Notes under the pieces: generated by a model | Told to the model about the DNA's origin: nothing | Seen by the model: the letters and a program-made list of their open reading frames with translations, nothing else | Database searches by the model: none | Made by a program: the position numbers and the translations under genes | In this document: positions 1 to 7,387 of the stretch, in pieces | Numbering within the stretch: position 1 is the stretch's first letter | How the letters are laid out: each line of letters starts with the position of its first letter | Source: Cytophagaceae bacterium | Lineage (GTDB): Bacteria; Bacteroidota; Bacteroidia; Cytophagales; Spirosomataceae | DNA: 36,899 bases | Assembly (NCBI GenBank): GCA_947450865.1 | Contig: CANFWR010000010.1 | Coordinates: forward strand, 1-36,899 | Direction of reading: 5' to 3'

Positions 1-2
1 AT

Positions 3-76
3 GTATCCCCGTAGGGGATTCCATCTTTATTCTTTGTGCTTTATTCTTTGTGCTCTCTACTGCCCACTGTCCACTG
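3..76 (-). repeat. Composite 3'-end element, copy 1: heptad-periodic repeats plus GC hairpin
   Basis: Reverse strand reads from the PorP stop: CAGTGGA CAGTGGG CAGTAGA GAG CACAAAG AATAAAG CACAAAG AATAAAG ATGGAATCCCCTACGGGGATAC; forward 3-40 is 37/38 identical to 34533-34570; exact 14-nt tandem duplication at 27-40/41-54. Confidence 0.75.
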
Positions 77-1096
77 TTAAAACTTCGGACAAGCGAAGCT
101 TTGGCGGTAGCGTTGGAAGGATTTTCTTTGGCCAAAATCCCAGTTTAACACATAGGAGAAACTCAATTCGTGCGCACCGCCGGAACCTGCGCCTAAGCCT
201 GAAACCGTAAAATCATAGGAATAACCAAACGAGTACCGATTGTTTTGAATGCCGATGAGTCCGATGAGGGATTCTCGATTGGCTGTGGTAGATTCAGAGG
301 TGTTTTTATTCAAAGGTAATCCGCGGTACCAGAATCCGATGACTAAGGGGTTTAATTGTAGGTAGGTGCCTAGGTCTAATTGGCTAAAGGCGCCTTGGTT
401 TTTAACGTAAAGTGCTGGCTTGAGGCTTGTGCCCTCTGAAATCGGTAGGCTTACTCCTGCCATAAGGGCGTATTTGGGAGCGATTAAATCATCACTCGAT
501 CGAATAAGGGATTGATTAGGTCGATTCAAGTGATGTACTGATGCGCCCAGCCAATAATTTGAGTGATTCACCAATAAACCAGCTGAAATATCCACATAGC
601 TCACACGATTCACGAAGGAAACTGCGGTGGGATCAAACGTATTTCCTAGCGTACCATTTACTAAAAATGACCCCAGTTGATCGCCATAGGTTAAATGGCT
701 ATAATCTAAACTACGAAATACGCCTGAACCTTGTATTCCCATAGAAAGTAAGGTTTTCTCATTCAAATTTGCGTGGTAAGCATACTGTAGACTTAATGCG
801 GTCGTTTGAAGACTTGAAAATTGCTTATCTGAAGAGAATATTAGTCCTAGGCCACTGTTTATTTTTCCCAAACTAAGCTCTAGAGCCGCGGCTGAATATT
901 GATAATTGGCTGATTGGTTCGGCCATTGGTTGCGATGGGTGAAGTAGACTTTGTTTTGATCCTGTAAACCAGCGAAGGCGGGGGAATTAAGTAAGGGGTT
1001 GGCTAGGTTTTGGGATAATTGTGGATCTTGCGCTGAGAGCGAAAAAGCATTCAGTGACAAAATGAAATAGAAAAAAATGGATAAACGAGTCCACAT
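77..1096 (-). CDS. PorP/SprF family type IX secretion system membrane protein
   Basis: 339 aa ORF with signal peptide; 'QDPQLSQNLANPLLNSPAFAGLQDQNKVYFTHRNQWPN' is typical of the PorP/SprF N-terminus; C-terminal beta-barrel-like strands. Confidence 0.88.
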   Translation of the reverse strand: MWTRLSIFFYFILSLNAFSLSAQDPQLSQNLANPLLNSPAFAGLQDQNKVYFTHRNQWPNQSANYQYSAAALELSLGKINSGLGLIFSSDKQFSSLQTTALSLQYAYHANLNEKTLLSMGIQGSGVFRSLDYSHLTYGDQLGSFLVNGTLGNTFDPTAVSFVNRVSYVDISAGLLVNHSNYWLGASVHHLNRPNQSLIRSSDDLIAPKYALMAGVSLPISEGTSLKPALYVKNQGAFSQLDLGTYLQLNPLVIGFWYRGLPLNKNTSESTTANRESLIGLIGIQNNRYSFGYSYDFTVSGLGAGSGGAHELSFSYVLNWDFGQRKSFQRYRQSFACPKF

Positions 1097-1167
1097 AGCT
1101 CAGCAATTTACATTCATGCAACGCAATAACCAATTTATTGACTTATTTTGTGGGTAATTCCAATACC

Positions 1168-3921
1168 ATGTACCGGATCTTGTTTTTTCTTTTTGTTTCT
1201 CTTTCAGCAGTCGCTCAAGTTCCCAAAACGATTGAGGTAAGAAACAATTGTATCAACCAGTGCAATAATTGTACGGATGCCCCTGCCGGGACGGTATTTG
1301 AGATTCGCGATGTTTTTCCGGCGAATGCGACCTATTTGTGGGATTTTGGAGAGGCGGGTGCGACCTCCAACGCAAGAACAGGGGTCTATCAATATTGCAA
1401 TCCTGGGGTGAAGAAAGTGTCTTTACAAGTGACCTCCGGTGGCGTGACCACGGTTTATGGCCCTCAGGATGTGAAAATAGGGGCATTGCCTGATTTTATT
1501 TTGGGTAAAGATGCGAAGGATACTACCTTGATGATTTGCAAGGGCGATCCGGTGGTGCTAAATGCCTTTGGTTCGGTTTCTAAACCGGCCTTTCCGGTGG
1601 GTGTTTCCTGGTTTCCGAAAGGTCAGACGACGGACACTATTAGAGTTTCTGAATCAGGATGTTATTCTGTGGTGGTAACTGATTTAGCATCTGGTTGTGC
1701 AGCAGAGGCTAAAATGGAGGTGAAGATTTGCGGGGAAAAGCCGAAGGCAGGAGGAGAGGATGGCTGGAATTTTGGCACAAACGTTTCCTTGAAATTTACG
1801 GGTGGATCTTCCACTCCTTCAGCAGCTAGAGGTCCCATGAGAACTCCGGAGGGTGTGGCTAAAATGACAGACGAGAATAATGATTTGATTTTTTATACCA
1901 ATGGTTCCAGGGTCTATGCGAAGGATAATTCCTTAGTCGCGCAAGGATTAAATGGGGATACAACCCAGATTCAAGGGGTCGCTATTCTACCCAAAACGAC
2001 TTGCAAGGGCTGCCAAGCAGAATATTACATTTTTACCATGCGCAAGAATGCCGCTGGACAAAATCAGGTGTATTACAGTATTTATGATCGGAAACTGAAT
2101 GGGGGAAAGGGCGGAGTCTCCATTAAAAATCAATTTCTGAGTCCAGCTCCTTCAGCAGAGCGATTGGGTATCGCGGTAGGTGGCGGGGATTATTATTGGC
2201 TACAAACCCAAGATGTCGATTCCACGATCTTGCGAACGTATAAAGTGTCCAAATCGGGCATTTCTGCCTCTATCGAATCGAGTGCAAAGACTCCTGTAAA
2301 GGGACCAACAGCATCCTCCCATTTTTCTCGGGATGGCAAAGTGTTAGCCATCGCCTACGTCAGTCCTCCATCGAATCAAGTAGATATCTATGATTTCGAT
2401 GTGGCAACTGGAAAAACCACCTTTAGGTATCGGATATCGCTTGCGAATAGTCCTTATGGGGTGGAGTTTTCGGCTGATGGAAAAATAGTATATGCCTCAA
2501 CGAATGTGGGTCCTAATGCCCAGATTTGGCAATATTCCATTGCTTCGAAAGATTCGAGTGCCATGCAAAAGTCGAAGAGTCTCTTGTGGTCTGGTCTAGG
2601 GAAAATAGGGGCTCTTCAGGGAGATCCTTCCAGTGGTTCGATTGTTTATGCGGCCTTTCAGGGGAGTTCGAGTTTAGGAAAAATTGTGAATCCGGACATT
2701 TCGCTAAAGGACTCAACGCGAACAGTTAGAGCGTCTTTTGTTCGAAATGGCTTGAATCTGGCAGCTGGAACTACGAGTGGTTTGGGATTACCATTATCCA
2801 TTGTATTGACACCAAAGCCTTCTTCTACGCCTAGTATTCAACAGAGTTGCGATGGGACGACCTATCATTTCAAAGTGAGTCAAGATCTGTGCGACCCGAT
2901 TAAGAATGACCGCTTGGATTGGAAAATTTACCGTAGCACCTTAGATCCTACGCGGAATGCAGATGGTTTATTGGTGCCTTTGAATCCTTCAGGAACGTTG
3001 TTGTATTCGTATACGGGAACTGAGATGACCTATGATTTTAAGCAAGCGGGGGATTATGTGGTTACGGTGGCTATTAGTAATTCGTGTTTGACGAATTATA
3101 TGTTGGACGCATCTGCTTACCATGTGGAGTTATTGGATCCTTTTGTTTTGCCTGCTTCGTATACCTTAATCTGCAAAGAAAATGCGTTGATAGGGCCTAC
3201 TTCGGTTCCTCCAGTGGCTTCTTTTACTTATACCTGGAGTACGGGAGAGTCGTCTCGTTTTATCACTGTGCCCAAGCCGAGCGGAAATTACACCTTAGAA
3301 ATTAAGGAGGATGCCTCTGGTTGCTCCATTAAAAAGGGAACTCAGGTGAATTTTACGACGAATCCTTTAGCAGTGAAAAAGGCCGATGGGATTATTTGTA
3401 ATGATAAACCACTACAGCCTTATTTAGTATCTTTAGTGCCTTCTCCTTCGAATTTGCAGGTTTCTTGGCAAGCTAATCCGGGAATTGTCTCGGGTTGGAA
3501 TTCGAAAGATCTACAGATTAATCGTAGTGGACTTTACTCGTTTACCTTGCGGGATAGCGATGGCTGTGAGCTAAAAGATAGTGTGAAAATTGAAGATAAG
3601 TGTGATGCGGTGTTGGTCGCTCCTACGGTATTTACCCCTAACGGGGATGGGCATAACGATGTATTTGAGCCGTCCTACAACTGGAATGAACTGAATTCGA
3701 CGTATCCAAAGTCGAGAACAAAAGTACTTTCCTTAGAGATTTACAACCGATGGGGGGAACAATTATATAGCACGAAAGGGCCTACATTTACCTGGGATGG
3801 ATCGTATAATGGGGCCAAAGTCCCTCAAGAAACCTATGCCTATATCATTCGTTACCAAGCGATCGATTATCCGGAAAAAGGAGTGCAAGAAAAACGGGGT
3901 GCGGTCGTGGTCGTGTATTAA
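1168..3921 (+). CDS. Large secreted protein with PKD-like N-terminal region, WD40/beta-propeller-like middle and gliding-motility-associated C-terminal (CHU_C, T9SS type B) domain
   Basis: Signal peptide MYRILFFLFVSLSAVAQ from ATG at 1168 (the track start at 1138 is a TTG); C-terminal 'VAPTVFTPNGDGHNDVFEP...LEIYNRWGEQLYSTKGPTFTWDGSYNGAKVPQETYAYIIRYQ' is a classic CHU_C/TIGR04131 signature. Confidence 0.9.
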   Translation: MYRILFFLFVSLSAVAQVPKTIEVRNNCINQCNNCTDAPAGTVFEIRDVFPANATYLWDFGEAGATSNARTGVYQYCNPGVKKVSLQVTSGGVTTVYGPQDVKIGALPDFILGKDAKDTTLMICKGDPVVLNAFGSVSKPAFPVGVSWFPKGQTTDTIRVSESGCYSVVVTDLASGCAAEAKMEVKICGEKPKAGGEDGWNFGTNVSLKFTGGSSTPSAARGPMRTPEGVAKMTDENNDLIFYTNGSRVYAKDNSLVAQGLNGDTTQIQGVAILPKTTCKGCQAEYYIFTMRKNAAGQNQVYYSIYDRKLNGGKGGVSIKNQFLSPAPSAERLGIAVGGGDYYWLQTQDVDSTILRTYKVSKSGISASIESSAKTPVKGPTASSHFSRDGKVLAIAYVSPPSNQVDIYDFDVATGKTTFRYRISLANSPYGVEFSADGKIVYASTNVGPNAQIWQYSIASKDSSAMQKSKSLLWSGLGKIGALQGDPSSGSIVYAAFQGSSSLGKIVNPDISLKDSTRTVRASFVRNGLNLAAGTTSGLGLPLSIVLTPKPSSTPSIQQSCDGTTYHFKVSQDLCDPIKNDRLDWKIYRSTLDPTRNADGLLVPLNPSGTLLYSYTGTEMTYDFKQAGDYVVTVAISNSCLTNYMLDASAYHVELLDPFVLPASYTLICKENALIGPTSVPPVASFTYTWSTGESSRFITVPKPSGNYTLEIKEDASGCSIKKGTQVNFTTNPLAVKKADGIICNDKPLQPYLVSLVPSPSNLQVSWQANPGIVSGWNSKDLQINRSGLYSFTLRDSDGCELKDSVKIEDKCDAVLVAPTVFTPNGDGHNDVFEPSYNWNELNSTYPKSRTKVLSLEIYNRWGEQLYSTKGPTFTWDGSYNGAKVPQETYAYIIRYQAIDYPEKGVQEKRGAVVVVY

Positions 3922-5834
3922 TACGCGCGAACCTCGATACCTTTCATAAAATTCACAAAGGCTTTATTCACTACTTGGTTACCGCCCGGTGTAGGGAAGT
4001 TTCCGGTGAAATACCAATCGCCTAAGTGATCCGGGCAGGCTTTATTCAAGTTTTCTACCGTTTGGTAAACGATCGAAAGTTCTGCTTTTAGGCCTTTTGG
4101 ACGCACAATTTCTGCGATTTTATTCGAGATTTCTTCGTCTGTGAACGGAGCATAAATCGCTTTGACGAAGTTTTCTTCCGCTGCAGTTCCATTTTCTAGG
4201 GCGTTCAAGCAACGTAAATTCACTTCGTCTAAGATGTTCTCTAAGCCGCGTTCTTGCAAAAGAGCTAAAGCAGCACGGAAAGCAACGAATTCCTTCATTT
4301 TCGACATATCGATACCGTAGCAATCTGGGTAGCGAATTTGTGGAGCAGAAGAAACGATAACGATTTTCTTAGGGGATAATTTATCCAATAATTTCAGGAT
4401 ACTTTTCTCTAGAGTGGTTCCGCGAACGATGGAATCATCGATAATCACGACAGAATCCACATCCTTATTAATTACCTCATAGGTTGTATCGTATACGTGT
4501 GCGACCATGTCGTCACGTTGATCATCTGAAGTGATGAATGTACGCACTTTCACGTCCTTGGAGATTAGTTTTTCGACGCGGGGACGGAATGTTAAGAGCT
4601 CTTCTAATTCTTCTTCGAAAAGGATGCCATCCATGATGGCTTTTTTTCTTTCTTTTGCCAAATGGTCTTCTAAACCATCAATCATTCCCAAGAAAGCCGT
4701 TTCAGCTGTGTTCGGAATATAGGAGAATACAGTATTTTTTAAGTCGTGATTGACTTCACTCAAAATTTGAGGAATCAATAACTGCCCTAATTTCTTGCGC
4801 TCGTGGTAAATATCTGGATCGGATCCGCGAGAGAAATAAATGCGTTCGAATGAACACGATTTTTGCTCCAAACGGTCGATGAATGGCACTTCTTTTACGT
4901 TTCCTTCGATATCGATGATCAGGGCGTGTCCCGGAGTAATCTCCTTGATTTGATCGTAGGCGCAGTTGAAGGATGTTTTAATCGCTTGTTTTTCCGAAGC
5001 CACCACCGCTACTTCCTCATCTACATAATAGTAGGCTGGTCGAATTCCCGCAGGGTCCCGCGCCACGAAGGAGGCTCCGTATCCGGTCATTCCTACCATC
5101 GCATATCCACCATCAAAATCTTTGCAAGAACGCTCTAAAACGCGTTTCAAGTCAATTTCTTGGGCAATTATGTCAGATAATTCTGGGTTCTCGTATTGGT
5201 CTTTGTATTTGCCAAATTGGCGTTGATTCTCTTCATCTAAAAAGTGACCGATCTTTTCCATCACGGTAACCGTATCCACTTTCTCTTTCGGGTGTTGACC
5301 TAGGGAAACTAATTTATCGAATAAATCGTCCACATTCGTCATATTGAAATTCCCCGCCATCACTAGGTTACGGCTTCTCCAGTTGTTTTGACGCAACATC
5401 GGGTGGCAGTTTTCGATCTCGTTTTGGCCATGTGTACCGTAGCGCAAGTGGCCTAAAAGTACTTCACCCGTGAAAGCGACATTTTCTTGCCACCAGTCTG
5501 CGTCGTGAACCGCATCAATGCCAGTTTCCTTTGAGACTTGTTTGGCTAACTTATTTGCTTTCGCGAATTTTTTATTGATTTTTCCAAAAATATCTGCCAC
5601 TGCTTGCGGCTCTACCGAACGGTATCTGGAAATGTAACGGTGCCCTGGTTTTACGTTGATTTTGATGTTTGCCACCCCGGCTCCATCTTGTCCTCTGTTG
5701 ACTTGTTTCTCCATCATCAGATAAAGTTTGCTCAGTCCGTAAGTAGGTGTTTTGTAGGTGTCTAAGTAGTACTGAAAAGGCTTTCGTAGGCGGATGAGGG
5801 CAATTCCGCATTCGTGCTTAATAGAATCAGACAT
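3918..5834 (-). CDS. purF: Amidophosphoribosyltransferase-like protein (long PurF-family variant, class II glutamine amidotransferase plus PRTase domain)
   Basis: N-terminal 'MSDSIKHECGIALIRL' with candidate nucleophile Cys9; 'GHLRYGTHG'; PRTase motif 'VVIIDDSIVRGTT'. At 638 aa it is longer than canonical PurF. Confidence 0.8.
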   Translation of the reverse strand: MSDSIKHECGIALIRLRKPFQYYLDTYKTPTYGLSKLYLMMEKQVNRGQDGAGVANIKINVKPGHRYISRYRSVEPQAVADIFGKINKKFAKANKLAKQVSKETGIDAVHDADWWQENVAFTGEVLLGHLRYGTHGQNEIENCHPMLRQNNWRSRNLVMAGNFNMTNVDDLFDKLVSLGQHPKEKVDTVTVMEKIGHFLDEENQRQFGKYKDQYENPELSDIIAQEIDLKRVLERSCKDFDGGYAMVGMTGYGASFVARDPAGIRPAYYYVDEEVAVVASEKQAIKTSFNCAYDQIKEITPGHALIIDIEGNVKEVPFIDRLEQKSCSFERIYFSRGSDPDIYHERKKLGQLLIPQILSEVNHDLKNTVFSYIPNTAETAFLGMIDGLEDHLAKERKKAIMDGILFEEELEELLTFRPRVEKLISKDVKVRTFITSDDQRDDMVAHVYDTTYEVINKDVDSVVIIDDSIVRGTTLEKSILKLLDKLSPKKIVIVSSAPQIRYPDCYGIDMSKMKEFVAFRAALALLQERGLENILDEVNLRCLNALENGTAAEENFVKAIYAPFTDEEISNKIAEIVRPKGLKAELSIVYQTVENLNKACPDHLGDWYFTGNFPTPGGNQVVNKAFVNFMKGIEVRAY

Positions 5835-5864
5835 GGAAACGTGGGGCTATTTTTAAATCAAGCC

Positions 5865-5893
5865 CAAAATTAGCCAAAATAAATGACCAACAA
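5865..5893 (-). promoter_or_regulatory. Candidate Bacteroidota-type promoter for the purF-like gene (TTG-N18-TAATTTTG)
   Basis: Reverse complement of 5865-5872 is TAATTTTG (consensus TAnnTTTG) with TTG (5891-5893) 18 nt upstream; about 30 nt before the ATG at 5834. Confidence 0.45.
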
Positions 5894-5918
5894 GCTGATT
5901 TTTTTATTTTTTTATCGA

Positions 5919-7379
5919 CTATTTCCAAAGGTTTGTCAAGACCGCTGGGAATAAGATAGATGCGATTAAAATCGCGGTTAAAAATCCGTAAGAGTAGATT
6001 TCAAGGGAAGTCAACTCTTTCCACAAATCCGATTTTTCGGTCGATTTTTTGAAATACAATTGGAACGGAATTTTCAAATAATAAAAGAGTGAAATGGCCG
6101 TCACTAAAATGGCTACAAGGAGTAAAACCAGCAGACCTATAGAGGTCGTCATTTCATAATTTGACCACAATAAACTGAAGTAGGTGATTTTTGCAATAAA
6201 GGTTCCGGCAGGAGGTAAACCTACTAAAGCGATAAGTCCAGTTAGTAAGAAAAAGGCAGGCAAGGGTTTCTCAGCCCCCAGCCCAGCAAAAGACTTCACA
6301 TCGCCCGCACCTACTTCGTCGATCAGATAAAAAACCAATAAGCTGGCGATGCTATACAAGAAACCGTAAAATAAAATCGCATCTAACGCTTGCATGGGTT
6401 GAAAGAACCAAGCCATCGCTAAGAAACCGCCATGCGCGATGCTGGAATAGGCGAGGAGACGTTTGGTTTTGTTTTGGCCTAAAGCGCCTAGATTCCCCAC
6501 CAATAAAGTCAAAATAGCTAACACGGCTAATTCATTCACAAAAGAAACTGGCAAAGAAGGTAATAAACGCACGCCCACAAAGGCTATCGCTACCTTAGGC
6601 GCGGTCGAAATCCAGGTCATCCAGGCAGCTGGTAAATTCTCCATGACGTCTGGATTCCAGGGATGAAAGGGCGCCCAAGACATCTTGAACAACAATCCCA
6701 CAGCAAAAAGGCCTAAAGCAAAACCACGTAAATAGGGATCCGCTACCGAAATACCTCGCGAGAAATCCACACTCGTAAAATCCAAGGTACCTGTTAGGCC
6801 ATATAAAAGTGAAATTCCGTAGATAAACAGCGCTGAAGACCCTAAACCGAATAAAACATAAGGTAAACTAGCCCGGGATGACTCTTTTCGAAGACTCACT
6901 AACACATAAGTCCCCATCGACATAAACTCTATTGACAAGAATAAACTGAGAGCATTTGAACTTAGGCTGCTCAATAAGGCACCCAATAAAATGGAAAGGA
7001 AACCGGTCAGTTCTTCGAAGGTGAGGGATTTTTTGTGGATTTGGTTCATTAAAATGAGCAAAAATCCGATCCCTAAAATCAACGTATTGATCGCATTTGA
7101 TCCTAAATTCGCTTCAAACAAGCCAGAGGCAAACGAGCCGGTTAAACCTAGTTCAGAACGTTGAAAACTGAGGGATAAGGCTAATAAAAGGGGTATTTGG
7201 CAAGTGAAATAGCGCCATGAAGTGCTAAATCTCTCCGTTTTGCCATGTAAAAATAATTCAATCAACAGACTAAATAAGATCGTTCCAGCGATAATCAACT
7301 CAGGGATCGCCAGGTGTAATCCTGCCGTGATGGACTGGATTCTTTCTGCGAGCTGAGTGATGTTTGCGAAGGAAGACAT
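5919..7379 (-). CDS. nuoN: NADH-quinone oxidoreductase subunit N
   Basis: Multi-pass membrane protein of 486 aa; 'GLLFKMSWAPFHPWNPDVMENLPAAWMTWIS' and 'KRLLAYSSIAHGGFLAMAW' match NuoN/antiporter-like subunits. Confidence 0.88.
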   Translation of the reverse strand: MSSFANITQLAERIQSITAGLHLAIPELIIAGTILFSLLIELFLHGKTERFSTSWRYFTCQIPLLLALSLSFQRSELGLTGSFASGLFEANLGSNAINTLILGIGFLLILMNQIHKKSLTFEELTGFLSILLGALLSSLSSNALSLFLSIEFMSMGTYVLVSLRKESSRASLPYVLFGLGSSALFIYGISLLYGLTGTLDFTSVDFSRGISVADPYLRGFALGLFAVGLLFKMSWAPFHPWNPDVMENLPAAWMTWISTAPKVAIAFVGVRLLPSLPVSFVNELAVLAILTLLVGNLGALGQNKTKRLLAYSSIAHGGFLAMAWFFQPMQALDAILFYGFLYSIASLLVFYLIDEVGAGDVKSFAGLGAEKPLPAFFLLTGLIALVGLPPAGTFIAKITYFSLLWSNYEMTTSIGLLVLLLVAILVTAISLFYYLKIPFQLYFKKSTEKSDLWKELTSLEIYSYGFLTAILIASILFPAVLTNLWK

Positions 7380-7387
7380 GGCTAAAA

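Noticed and set aside
1-210. 69-aa plus-strand ORF in the track
   Set aside because: Antisense to the PorP 3' end and the heptad/hairpin repeat; low-complexity translation, no independent support.
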